DNA from: Parvularcula sp038749595
GTDB lineage: Bacteria; Pseudomonadota; Alphaproteobacteria; Caulobacterales; Parvularculaceae
Direction: 5' to 3'
NCBI GenBank assembly: GCA_038749595.1
Contig: JBCDHW010000004.1
Location: forward strand, 216,777-280,776
Length of the DNA: 64,000 nucleotides
Shown: positions 7,791 through 16,067 of the stretch, in pieces
Layout: each line of letters begins with the position of its first letter
How positions within the stretch are numbered: the stretch's first letter is position 1
Notes under the pieces: model-generated
What the model saw: the letters and a program-made list of their open reading frames with translations, nothing else
Told to the model about the DNA's origin: nothing
Database searches by the model: none
Program-made: the position numbers and the translations under genes

Positions 7791-10493
7791 TTAGAAGCGT
7801 CCGCCAGCGGAGAACCGGAAGCTCTGCGGCCGGTCATACTCTTCAACCACCAGCGCTTCGGAGAGGTCGATCTGGACGGGACCGAAGGGCGAGTTCCAGT
7901 TGATCGACAAACCCGCCGTCACGCGCGGTGCAAAATCATCCTGAAGCGGGAAGTCCAAAAACGCATTGGCACACGGAAGGAAACTCAGGAAGTTCCCGAA
8001 CTCATCCGTCTCGATACATTCCGACGGCAGATCATCACCAAAGAAGTTCCGCTGCGGGTTGCCAAACTCATCGACAAACGGCGCACCCGGCCCGTTGAAC
8101 AGCTCGTCATCACGCCCGTTGGTCAGGCCTATATAGCCGGCATCCATAAACAAGGACGCGCGGATGCCATAGCTTGGCGGCAGTGGCAGGGGCAACAGCG
8201 CCTCGGTGCTGGTGATCGCGTAGGCTCGGGCACCGACGGCCTGACCCCGGCCCTGGAACCGCGCACCGGTCGAGCTGCCGAACAGGCGCGGTCCAACACC
8301 GGCCACGTCAAACCCGCGGAAACCGCGGTTGCCGCCGAGGAAGAACCGGTCGTTCGTCCGTACACCTTGCGAATTGAAGCTATCGATATAGCCTGCATTG
8401 ATCTTCAGTGCACCGATCAGCCGTAGCGGAAGACGTTTATAAACACCGCCGCGCACCGTCGTGCGGTGGAAATTCACGTTGCCGCCGAGGCCCGCAAAGC
8501 TCTGCGACAGAGCCAGGTCCCATCCTGCTGACGGCACGATCGGATCATTCGTCCGGTCCATCCGCAAAGTGTAGCCAAGCTGCGAGGTGAGGAACTCGCC
8601 GTCCCGTTCACAGTTCAGGTCGCGCTCAAACCCTGCAATATCACAGCGGTTCACGCGATAGCCGGGGACCGTTTCGATATTGCCTTCAGCTGTCCGTACA
8701 CGAACGTTGATCAAGTCAAAGTCAGCGCCCTCGTTGAGGAAGGTCTCGAGGAACGCCGCGCGCTCTTCCTCCGTAGTCACATCATCAGGGAACGCCTGGG
8801 ACGAGGTAAGCTCCAGGTTATCGAACCGGAGACCATAGTTGAGCAGCAAGCTCGAAAACTCTGAGACGGGGAACCCAAGGCTCAAATTGCCGCCCAGCGA
8901 GTTCGAGACAAAGCCCGCCTCTTCAAAGTCCGTGGAGTTGGCGATGATGCTCGCCCCCGCCCGCAAACGCCGGCCTAAGAACCACGGCTCGTTAAACGAC
9001 AGCCGAACCGAGTTGGTCCGCTGGGCCGCTTGCAAGTCGAGGAGCACATATTGCCCGCGGCCCAGCAGGTTCCGCTGCTCTACCGAGACGTTGAAAATGA
9101 AGTTGTCGTTCGAGCTGACGCCGCCGCCGATTTGGAACGAACCGTTCGGCTGCTCCGTCACGTTGATATCCAGGATCGACCGGTCAGGCGCGGTCCCCGG
9201 CTGCTCTTCAATCGTCACTTCACTGAAGTAACCCAATCCCTTGATCCGGCGCTCGGAACGATCGATCAGCACACGGTTGAACGCGTCACCCTCGACAATC
9301 CGCATTTCCCGCCGGATGACATGGTCCAGCGTCTGGGTGTTGCCGTTAATGTTGATCTCTTCGACGTAGACCCGCGGCCCCTCGTTCACATCAAACGTAA
9401 TGTCGACCGTCTTGGTTTCGGGGTTGCGCTCCAGCCGCGGATTCACATCAACGAACGCATAGCCTGCAACGCCGGTGGCGAAGGTCAGTGCCTCTTCCGA
9501 CTTCTCGATCAGCTCCGAGTTGAAAACCGTCCCGGTACGGATCGGGACGCGCGCCCGCAGGGCATAGCCAGGGAGCTTCGACAGCGTCGTGTTCACATCG
9601 ACCTTGCCGAACTGGTACTTCGCGCCCTCTTCCACTTCGAACGTGATGACAAAATCCTGCCGGTCAGGCGTCAACTCTGCCACCGCCGAGGTCACCGAAA
9701 AGTCCGCATACCCATTTTTCGAGTAGAACTGCCGCAGCAGCTCCCGGTCATATTCCAGCCGGTCCGGATCGAAATTGTCGTTGCTTTCGAGGATGTTCCA
9801 CCACTTGCTCGGTGAGGTCAGGATTGCACCGCGAAGCTCCGCATCGGAGAATGCTTCGTTACCGAGAAAGCTGATCGATTTAATGCCCGTCTTCGGCCCC
9901 TCGTCGATCTCGTAGACCACATCGACGCGGTTTTGCTCCAATCGGTCAATCTTCGGCGTCACCGTCGCGCCAAAGCGGCCTGACCGGCGGTAGACTTCGA
10001 TGATCCGCTGGGCATCGGCCTGAACCTTGGCGCGGGTATAGACCGCCCGCGGCTCCAGCTCGATTTCCTCCGTGAACTTCTCTTCGTCGGTCCGCTTGTT
10101 GCCGATAAAGACCACACGGTTGACGATCGGGTTCTCCTGAACCACCACCTCGAGAATGCCCCGGCGGCCGTCGAAATTGATCTGCGCATCTTCGAACAGA
10201 CCCGTCGCAAACAGCGACTTCAGCGCGCTATCGATCGTCAACTGATCAATGAACATCCCCGGCTCAACCGGAAGGTAGGAGCGCAACGTGCCGCTTTCGA
10301 TCCGCTGGTTTCCCCGCACCGAAATCGTCCGGATCAGCGTTGAGAACTCGCCGTCGACCTGAGGCCCCGCCCCCTGCACCGTCTGGGCCGCCGCCGGCCC
10401 GGTCAGGCCCAACCCGGCAAACGCCAGCATGACGCTCGCGCCCAAAATCTGGATGCCCCGCGCCGTATTTTTTGTCATTCTAAGCACCGCCAC
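7791..10493 (-). CDS. bamA: Outer-membrane protein assembly factor BamA
   Basis: A 900-residue Omp85 protein. A signal peptide (to about 37, ending PAAAQ) is followed by five POTRA domains (about 45-435, first one LIRTISVRGNQRIESGTLRS) and a 16-strand barrel. The barrel holds the conserved FFLGGNRGFRGFDVAGVGPR (loop 6 RGF motif) and ends with the terminal aromatic FSAGGRF. It is the core insertase of the BAM complex. Loops such as GPGAPFVDEFGNPQRN are long for the family. ATG at 10493 or 10478 are both possible. It is 11 bp downstream of rseP. Confidence 0.97.
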   Translation of the reverse strand: MAVLRMTKNTARGIQILGASVMLAFAGLGLTGPAAAQTVQGAGPQVDGEFSTLIRTISVRGNQRIESGTLRSYLPVEPGMFIDQLTIDSALKSLFATGLFEDAQINFDGRRGILEVVVQENPIVNRVVFIGNKRTDEEKFTEEIELEPRAVYTRAKVQADAQRIIEVYRRSGRFGATVTPKIDRLEQNRVDVVYEIDEGPKTGIKSISFLGNEAFSDAELRGAILTSPSKWWNILESNDNFDPDRLEYDRELLRQFYSKNGYADFSVTSAVAELTPDRQDFVITFEVEEGAKYQFGKVDVNTTLSKLPGYALRARVPIRTGTVFNSELIEKSEEALTFATGVAGYAFVDVNPRLERNPETKTVDITFDVNEGPRVYVEEININGNTQTLDHVIRREMRIVEGDAFNRVLIDRSERRIKGLGYFSEVTIEEQPGTAPDRSILDINVTEQPNGSFQIGGGVSSNDNFIFNVSVEQRNLLGRGQYVLLDLQAAQRTNSVRLSFNEPWFLGRRLRAGASIIANSTDFEEAGFVSNSLGGNLSLGFPVSEFSSLLLNYGLRFDNLELTSSQAFPDDVTTEEERAAFLETFLNEGADFDLINVRVRTAEGNIETVPGYRVNRCDIAGFERDLNCERDGEFLTSQLGYTLRMDRTNDPIVPSAGWDLALSQSFAGLGGNVNFHRTTVRGGVYKRLPLRLIGALKINAGYIDSFNSQGVRTNDRFFLGGNRGFRGFDVAGVGPRLFGSSTGARFQGRGQAVGARAYAITSTEALLPLPLPPSYGIRASLFMDAGYIGLTNGRDDELFNGPGAPFVDEFGNPQRNFFGDDLPSECIETDEFGNFLSFLPCANAFLDFPLQDDFAPRVTAGLSINWNSPFGPVQIDLSEALVVEEYDRPQSFRFSAGGRF

Positions 10494-10504
10494 CCCTTGT
10501 TGGA

Positions 10505-11734
10505 TTACGAGGTTAAGAGCCGAAGCACATCATTTGCGACCACAAACACAATCAGTGTCAGGATCAATGCAAGCCCGATCCGGAACAAGAAGCCCTGGAC
10601 TTTTTCATTCATGGGTTTCCCCGCCACCGCCTCATATCCGTAGAACATGAGATGGCCCCCATCGAGGACAGGAACGGGCAGCAAGTTCAAAAACCCGACC
10701 GAAATCGAGATCAACGCAGCCACCTGAAGGAAGTTGGTTCCGCTGACAATCAGCCGGTCGAGGATCGACGCTTCGGTGCCCTCTTCAAAGCCCGAGCTCG
10801 CCGCTTGGCCCGCATATTCCGCGATCCGTATCGGCCCGCCAATCTGGCGGGGGTCTTCTTCGAGACGCACGAGCCGCCCGAAATACCGCGCCGTGATACT
10901 GATGATCCGGCCGACCTCTTTTGTGCCTTCGCCGACAGCGGCGAGGGGGCCAAAGCGCTTGCGGACCACGCCCTCAGCGCTGGCACTAACGCCAAGCAGC
11001 CCCGCTTCAATCTCATTGCCAAACGCGTCGACCTGCACCGTGCGCCGCGGCGTCGCCTTGAGGGTGACTTCCTCATCGCCGCGCTCGACCACGAAAGTCA
11101 GTTCCGTCCCGCTCGACAGTTTCACCCGCGCGGCCATGTCGTTGAAATCGCCAACCGGCGCGCCGTTCATCGTGATGATCCGATCGCCCGGCTCAAACCC
11201 CGCCTCGGCTGCCGCGCTATCCTCCGCCACGGTGCCGATGATTGGCTCCACGACCACCGAGCCGAACGCCATGAAGATCGACGACAGCAGCACAATCGCC
11301 AGTACGAAGTTCGCGATAGGCCCCGCCGCCACAACACAGGCCCGCTGCCAGACCGGCTTGAAGTGGAAGCAGACCCGTTTCTCTTCGTCCGTCAGCGCAT
11401 GTTCGAGTTTCGCGCGTTCCGAGCCAAACTGGGTCGCGCCCGACTTCTGGCTGTCGCTCGACGCACCAGCAGACGCCGCGTTCGCATCGCCGAAGAACTT
11501 CACATAGCCGCCAAGCGGGATCGCGGAGATCTTCCAGACCGTTCCGTGCCGATCGACCCACGACTTCAGCGCCGGTCCAAAACCGATCGAAAATGCATCA
11601 ATCCGGATACCGAACAAACGCGCGGTTTGGAAATGCCCCAACTCGTGGATGAACACGATCAGCGGCAGCATGATGAGGAACGCCAGCACACTGACAAGGG
11701 TCGTCTGCGCATTCCCGAGAACCGTTTCCAGCAT
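10505..11734 (-). CDS. rseP: Site-2 intramembrane metalloprotease RseP
   Basis: A 409-residue S2P protease. The zinc-binding HELGH sits in the first membrane segment (LIVFIHELGHFQTARLFG), a PDZ domain (GTVAEDSAAAEAGFEPGDRI) lies in the middle and the third ligand is in LLPVPVLDGGHLMFYG near the C-terminus. The family cleaves anti-sigma factors in response to envelope stress. The start at 11734 gives the usual MLETVLGN opening just after the dxr stop at 11743; the open frame up to 11779 overlaps dxr and is not preferred. Confidence 0.95.
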   Translation of the reverse strand: MLETVLGNAQTTLVSVLAFLIMLPLIVFIHELGHFQTARLFGIRIDAFSIGFGPALKSWVDRHGTVWKISAIPLGGYVKFFGDANAASAGASSDSQKSGATQFGSERAKLEHALTDEEKRVCFHFKPVWQRACVVAAGPIANFVLAIVLLSSIFMAFGSVVVEPIIGTVAEDSAAAEAGFEPGDRIITMNGAPVGDFNDMAARVKLSSGTELTFVVERGDEEVTLKATPRRTVQVDAFGNEIEAGLLGVSASAEGVVRKRFGPLAAVGEGTKEVGRIISITARYFGRLVRLEEDPRQIGGPIRIAEYAGQAASSGFEEGTEASILDRLIVSGTNFLQVAALISISVGFLNLLPVPVLDGGHLMFYGYEAVAGKPMNEKVQGFLFRIGLALILTLIVFVVANDVLRLLTS

Positions 11735-11742
11735 GCCTCGCC

Positions 11743-12927
11743 TTAGCTCCGCTGTGCCAGGTCTTCGACCCGGCGCCACGCCTGTTCGCGCGCCTGCTTG
11801 TCGGTTGCAAGAACCTCGTCGAGGTCGGCACTGCCGTGATTAGGTCGCATCGATTCGAGACAATGTTCAGTCACGTCGGTGATGTCCAGAAACGGCAGAT
11901 GACCCTTAAGAAAGGCAGCCACCGCCACTTCGTTCGCAGCGTTCAAAATGCAGGTCGCAAGACCGCCCTCATCCAATGCTTCGCGGGCAAGGCGCAAGGC
12001 AGGGAATTGCTCTTCGTCGGCTTCGAAAAAATCGAACCGCCCGATGCTGACGAGGTCCAGCGGCTCCATCGGCGTGGGCACCCGGTCAGGCCATGCCAGC
12101 GCCGATGCCACGGGGATCGTCATGTCTGGCTGACCCAATTGCCCCAGCACCGAGCCGTCGATGTAGTCAACAAGGCTGTGGATCACCGATTGGGGGTGCA
12201 CCACGATGCCGATGATCTCCTTGGGCACCGGGAAGAGGTACGCCGCCTCAATCCGCTCCAGCCCCTTGTTCATCATCGTCGCGCTATCGACCGAAATCTT
12301 CGCGCCCATGGTCCAGTTGGGATGCTTCACCGCTTCCTCAGGCGTCACGCCGCGCAGCGATTCCCGCGTCCGCTGGCGAAACGGGCCACCGGACGCTGTC
12401 AAAATCAGACGCCGCACCCGATGAGGTCGTTCCACGTCGAAAACCTGGAAAATCGCGTTGTGCTCGCTGTCGACGGGCAGCAACCGGCCACCGCCCCGCT
12501 TCATCGCCGCCAGCACGGCATCCCCGGCGCAAACGAGGCATTCTTTGTTGGCAAAGGCGATGTTGGCACCCCGCTCTGCTGCGGCCAGCAGCGGCTTGAT
12601 CCCCGCCGATCCCATAATCGCCGCCATCACCCAGTCTGCATCCATTTGGGCAGCTTCGATCACCGCCTCAGGCCCCGCGGCAGACTTGATGCCTGTCCCG
12701 AGCAGCCGCGCGGCCAATTCCTCACCGGCGTGGGGATTGGCGATCGCCGCAAACTGCGCTCCCGACTGAACAGCCGCGTCCGCGAGCTCATCGACCTTCG
12801 AATTCGCCGTAACAGCGACCACCTCAATGTCGGCGTCGCCGGTCTCGCGCGCAGCTTTGATCAGGTTGAGCGTGGTTTGGCCTACAGAGCCTGTGGCGCC
12901 AAGAATTGTGGCGCGGCGCTTAAGCAT
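11743..12927 (-). CDS. dxr: 1-deoxy-D-xylulose 5-phosphate reductoisomerase
   Basis: A 394-residue NADPH-dependent enzyme making 2-C-methylerythritol 4-phosphate, the committed step of non-mevalonate isoprenoid synthesis. It shows the nucleotide-binding ILGATGSVGQTTLNLI, FANKECLVCAG, LPVDSEHNAIFQ, LTASGGPFR, HPNWTMGAKISVDSATMMNK and PQSVIHSLVDY. The frame is open up to 13614, but that part overlaps cdsA and has no family similarity; ATG 12927 gives the standard length. It feeds the undecaprenyl carrier made by the neighbouring uppS. Confidence 0.96.
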   Translation of the reverse strand: MLKRRATILGATGSVGQTTLNLIKAARETGDADIEVVAVTANSKVDELADAAVQSGAQFAAIANPHAGEELAARLLGTGIKSAAGPEAVIEAAQMDADWVMAAIMGSAGIKPLLAAAERGANIAFANKECLVCAGDAVLAAMKRGGGRLLPVDSEHNAIFQVFDVERPHRVRRLILTASGGPFRQRTRESLRGVTPEEAVKHPNWTMGAKISVDSATMMNKGLERIEAAYLFPVPKEIIGIVVHPQSVIHSLVDYIDGSVLGQLGQPDMTIPVASALAWPDRVPTPMEPLDLVSIGRFDFFEADEEQFPALRLAREALDEGGLATCILNAANEVAVAAFLKGHLPFLDITDVTEHCLESMRPNHGSADLDEVLATDKQAREQAWRRVEDLAQRS

Positions 12928-12953
12928 CGTGCGGAAGCCCTCCCAGCTGATGG

Positions 12954-13772
12954 TTACCCGACGCCTTGCAACAAAAGAACGATCACCGCCAGTGCGAAGA
13001 CAGCAAACAAAAAGCCGTCGAGCCGGTCGAGCACCCCGCCATGCCCCGGGAACGCACCCCCTGAGTCCTTCACACCGTACCGCCGCTTGATGCTGCTTTC
13101 GATGATGTCCCCAACCACCGCCGCGGCGCCAAGCACGAACCCTAGGAGCAGTGAGCCCCCCGCCTCGTGAGGCTTCACCAGGAGCGCCAGCGCCCCGGCG
13201 GCAAGCCCTGCGCCCAGGACGCCGCCAATCGCGCCGGCCCAGGTCTTGTTCGGCGAAATCCGCGGCACGAGCTTGGGGCCGCCAAAGCTCTTGCCCGAAA
13301 GGTAGGCCGCGCTGTCCGCCGCCCAGACGCTGATGAACAGCAGCAAGGTGAGAAAACCGCCCTCCGGCGCATCGCGGCGGAGCCACAGCGCCGCCACCGC
13401 GGGCACAATGATATAAAGCGCCCCAACCGCAGGCCAGCTGGGCGGGCTGGGTTTGGGCCACTCCAAAACCGTTGCGATCGCCCCGCCCATGAGCGCCGCG
13501 CCAAGGCCCCAGAGGGGCAATCCGCCCGCGGCAAGGTAACTTGCCACCGCCGCCGTCGCGGAGAGCACGTAGAACCCCCGGCGCATCTCTGCGCCATCCA
13601 CCATCCGGGTCCACTCAAACAGGAGAAAGATCGTCATCGCCGCGATCAACGCCGCGTACAGCCTGCCGCCCGCTGCCACCGATCCCAGCGCGAGGGGGAT
13701 CAGGACCGCAGCGGTGAGGACACGGGTCCGAAGCGGCGGTCGCGCTTCTTCGGACGCTTCCCCGGCATTCAC
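12954..13772 (-). CDS. cdsA: Phosphatidate cytidylyltransferase CdsA
   Basis: A 272-residue, multi-spanning enzyme making CDP-diacylglycerol, the branch point for membrane phospholipids. The CDP-DAG synthase signature is intact near the C-terminus (SIKRRYGVKDSGGAFPGHGG then VLDRLDG), preceded by ISPNKTWAGAIGG. About seven hydrophobic segments are visible. Its start overlaps the uppS stop by four bases (ATGA). Confidence 0.95.
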   Translation of the reverse strand: MNAGEASEEARPPLRTRVLTAAVLIPLALGSVAAGGRLYAALIAAMTIFLLFEWTRMVDGAEMRRGFYVLSATAAVASYLAAGGLPLWGLGAALMGGAIATVLEWPKPSPPSWPAVGALYIIVPAVAALWLRRDAPEGGFLTLLLFISVWAADSAAYLSGKSFGGPKLVPRISPNKTWAGAIGGVLGAGLAAGALALLVKPHEAGGSLLLGFVLGAAAVVGDIIESSIKRRYGVKDSGGAFPGHGGVLDRLDGFLFAVFALAVIVLLLQGVG

Positions 13773-14545
13773 GAAGCCGCAGCCGCCTCGCCTTTTCGCC
13801 CGCCATAGCGGCGGTCGCGCCCGCGATAATCCTCAAGCGCGGCCAGCAGATGGTCTTCGCCAAAGTCCGGCCACATCACATCGAGGAAGATGAACTCCGA
13901 ATACGCCGCCTGCCAGAGGAGGAAGTTCGAAATCCGCCGCTCGCCGCTGGTTCGAATAATCAAGTCGGGATCCGGCACACCCGACGTGTCCAGGTGCTGG
14001 GACAGGGTCTGTTCGTTCACCTGCGCAGGATCGAGCGCGCCCGCTGCCGCCTTTTGCGCAATCTCCGCCGCCGCCCGTACCAGCTCGTCACGGCCACCGT
14101 AATTGAACGCGATTTGAAGGATGAAGTTTGTGTTCGAACGGGTTGAATTCTCTGCGTCTTCGACGAGCTTCCTAATGTCCGGTGGCAAGCTGTCATGGTC
14201 GCCAAGAATGCGGACGCAGACGCCCTCGCCAGCAAGCTCGCTCAGGTCCTGGCGGAAGAAACGGCGTAGCAAACCCAAGAGATGGCGCACTTCCCAATCG
14301 GGCCGCGACCAGTTCTCCGTCGAAAAGCTGTAGAGCGTCACGATCCGCACGCCCGCCTTCCGTGCCGCCCGCACGGTGCGGCGCGCTGCTTCAACGCCCG
14401 CGCGATGACCTTCAAGCCGCGTCAGACCTTCACGCTCAGCCCAGCGGCCGTTGCCATCCATGATGATCGCAACGTGGTTGGCCAGCGGGGCCTCGCCGCC
14501 GGTCCGCTCGGTTTGCTCCACTTTGGTCTTCGCTGCGAGCATCAC
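13769..14545 (-). CDS. uppS: Undecaprenyl diphosphate synthase (cis-prenyltransferase)
   Basis: A 258-residue enzyme that lengthens farnesyl diphosphate to the C55 carrier for peptidoglycan and surface polysaccharides. Catalytic Asp is in HVAIIMDGNGRWAE, followed by GHRAGVEAARR, LYSFSTENWSRP and the C-terminal DLIIRTSGERRISNFLLWQ with AYSEFIF. Two adjacent ATGs open the frame. It overlaps cdsA by 4 bp and follows frr by 34 bp. Confidence 0.96.
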   Translation of the reverse strand: MMLAAKTKVEQTERTGGEAPLANHVAIIMDGNGRWAEREGLTRLEGHRAGVEAARRTVRAARKAGVRIVTLYSFSTENWSRPDWEVRHLLGLLRRFFRQDLSELAGEGVCVRILGDHDSLPPDIRKLVEDAENSTRSNTNFILQIAFNYGGRDELVRAAAEIAQKAAAGALDPAQVNEQTLSQHLDTSGVPDPDLIIRTSGERRISNFLLWQAAYSEFIFLDVMWPDFGEDHLLAALEDYRGRDRRYGGRKGEAAAAS

Positions 14546-14579
14546 GCCCCTCGCTTCTCGCCTGCCTCAACCAGGCCTT

Positions 14580-15134
14580 TTAGACCTGCATGATTTCTTC
14601 TTCCTTGGCAGACTGCATTTCTTCCACTTTTTTCACCTTATCGTCGGTGAGTTTCTGGACGCGGTCTTGCATTTTCTTGGCGTCGTCCTCGGGCAAGCCG
14701 TCCGCCGCCTTGATCTCTTCCATACCATCACGCCGGACATTGCGGATCGCCACTTTCGCCCCTTCAGCGTATTTGCCGCACATCTTGGCCAGGTCTTTGC
14801 GGCGTTCCTCGGTCATCGGCGGAAGCGGTACACGGACGGTTTGACCATCGGTCACCGGGTTAAGACCCAGGCCCGACTCCCGGATGCCCTTCTCGACTGC
14901 GCCAACGAGGCCTTTGTCCCAAACACTGACCGACAGCGTACGCGCGTCACTGACGCCAACGGTACCCACTTGGTTGAGGGGCATGTCCGAGCCATACGCG
15001 CTGACGGTCACAGGCTCGAGCAGCTGGACCGAAGCCCGCCCGGAACGCAGCCCACCAAACTCTGTCTTCAGGCTCTCAAGGGCACCGTCCATACGGCTCT
15101 CAAGTTTTTTAAAATCGGGACCTTCACTCATCAC
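14580..15134 (-). CDS. frr: Ribosome recycling factor
   Basis: A 184-residue two-domain protein that splits post-termination ribosomes together with EF-G. The long three-helix bundle is clear (FKKLESRMDGALESLKTEF at the start; RKDLAKMCGKYAEGAKVAIR and the Lys-rich KMQDRVQKLTDDKVKKVEEM at the end). In most bacteria frr directly follows pyrH; here about 3 kb of other genes lie between them. Confidence 0.97.
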   Translation of the reverse strand: MMSEGPDFKKLESRMDGALESLKTEFGGLRSGRASVQLLEPVTVSAYGSDMPLNQVGTVGVSDARTLSVSVWDKGLVGAVEKGIRESGLGLNPVTDGQTVRVPLPPMTEERRKDLAKMCGKYAEGAKVAIRNVRRDGMEEIKAADGLPEDDAKKMQDRVQKLTDDKVKKVEEMQSAKEEEIMQV

Positions 15135-15207
15135 AGGTATCCTTGGAATCGACTATCCGGGCGGCTTATAGCCCCTCCGAGCCAAAGGGAAAGCGCAGCG
15201 CGGCGCT

Positions 15208-15735
15208 CTAAGCGGCTTTCGGTGTCTTCGGTGAGGGACAGCGGTCGATATGACCGCACCCGCCGCAGAGGGCCGCTTGGCGCGCAAACTCGGGCGTATC
15301 CTTCCCCCGAAGGATACGCTGCAGCTTACGGTGGGCGGCGATCACATCGTCATCGGGTTTCAGCTTCACCTTCTGGAACCGCGGCCCCTCGGCGCCTCCG
15401 GTGAAGCGGATATATCCGTAAGCGGAAAGAGGCATGCCCCCATCCCCCCGCAAAATATAGGCGTAGGCTGCAAGCTGCATCCGGTCGGCTGGGTAGACCC
15501 CGCCCGCGCGGGATTTGGTTTCGATGATCACCCGGCGACCATCCTTCACCCAGACCTCGTCAGGCCTCCCGCGCACGGCAACAGGACGTTTTCGCTCAAT
15601 CGTTTTTTCACTGATCACGAGGCGGGCGCCCTTAAGCTCCGGCGGCAGCAGATCACCGTCACCCGCTTCGCCGCCGCGCAAAACGACAAGGATGAGAACC
15701 AGCGCCGCAGCGCCAAGCGCAAGCAGGACCAGCAC
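15208..15735 (-). CDS. Membrane-anchored Cas4-like PD-(D/E)XK nuclease, catalytic half
   Basis: 175 residues from a GTG start. Residues 1-20 are one membrane helix (VLVLLALGAAALVLILVVL). The rest has the later motifs of RecB/Cas4-type nucleases in order: Asp59 in VRGRPDEVWV, the E-x-K pair Glu72/Lys74 in RRVIIETKSRAG, the Q-x3-Y motif Gln87/Tyr91 in MQLAAYAYIL, then Cys157, Cys160 and Cys166 (C-x2-C-x5-C), three of four ligands expected for an iron-sulfur cluster. Motif I and the fourth cysteine are missing here but present in the ORF just upstream. The GTG overlaps the upstream stop (TAGTG), so translation is probably coupled. No CRISPR array or other cas gene is nearby. Family placement is by motif reading; function is inferred. 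Confidence 0.72.
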   Translation of the reverse strand: MLVLLALGAAALVLILVVLRGGEAGDGDLLPPELKGARLVISEKTIERKRPVAVRGRPDEVWVKDGRRVIIETKSRAGGVYPADRMQLAAYAYILRGDGGMPLSAYGYIRFTGGAEGPRFQKVKLKPDDDVIAAHRKLQRILRGKDTPEFARQAALCGGCGHIDRCPSPKTPKAA

Positions 15736-16022
15736 TAGTGCACGAGCCCAAACACAGCCGCCGCGATACCCACCAGGACCAGCAGCAGCACGATCAGCCG
15801 GAGCGGCAGCGTTCGGCCCGTCTTATGGCGCGACGCGGCCCGGTGGAGCTCCGCGTGAACGACCCGCCCCTCCGCTGCGCGGGCTTTCCAGCGCTGGGAA
15901 CGGCGCACGCCATGCTTTTTGTCGAACAGCATCTGCTGGCTGCAGCGCTCCAGCTGCGCCAGTTCAGTCGGTGAGAAAACGCGGCGGTCGGACAAGGCCC
16001 TACCCGGGGATGACGAGAACAT
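15735..16022 (-). CDS. Cas4-like nuclease N-terminal half with C-terminal membrane helix
   Basis: 95 residues. The opening FSPTELAQLERCSQQMLFDK resembles the start of Cas4/RecB-family nucleases: a Ser-Pro-Thr cap, then Cys27 as the lone first iron-sulfur ligand, then an Arg-rich stretch and the motif I Gly-x3-His (Gly52, His56 in EGRVVHAEL). The sequence then enters one membrane helix (about 72-94) and stops. The following ORF begins with another membrane helix and holds the remaining motifs. Together they would form a nuclease with a helical hairpin between motifs I and II, both soluble parts on the cytoplasmic side. It could be a natural two-subunit enzyme or a single gene broken by one base. 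Confidence 0.68.
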   Translation of the reverse strand: MFSSSPGRALSDRRVFSPTELAQLERCSQQMLFDKKHGVRRSQRWKARAAEGRVVHAELHRAASRHKTGRTLPLRLIVLLLVLVGIAAAVFGLVH

Positions 16023-16067
16023 CGGTATGCCCGATGTTCTGCCTTTGGTCCAGCTTCGTTTCCCCGT

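Noticed and set aside
10652..13170. Long plus-strand ORFs opposite rseP and dxr
   Set aside because: Arg/His-rich shadow frames typical of antisense reading of G+C-rich genes.
15208..16022. A CRISPR-Cas locus suggested by the Cas4-like motifs
   Set aside because: No repeat-spacer array or other cas gene is present anywhere in the window.
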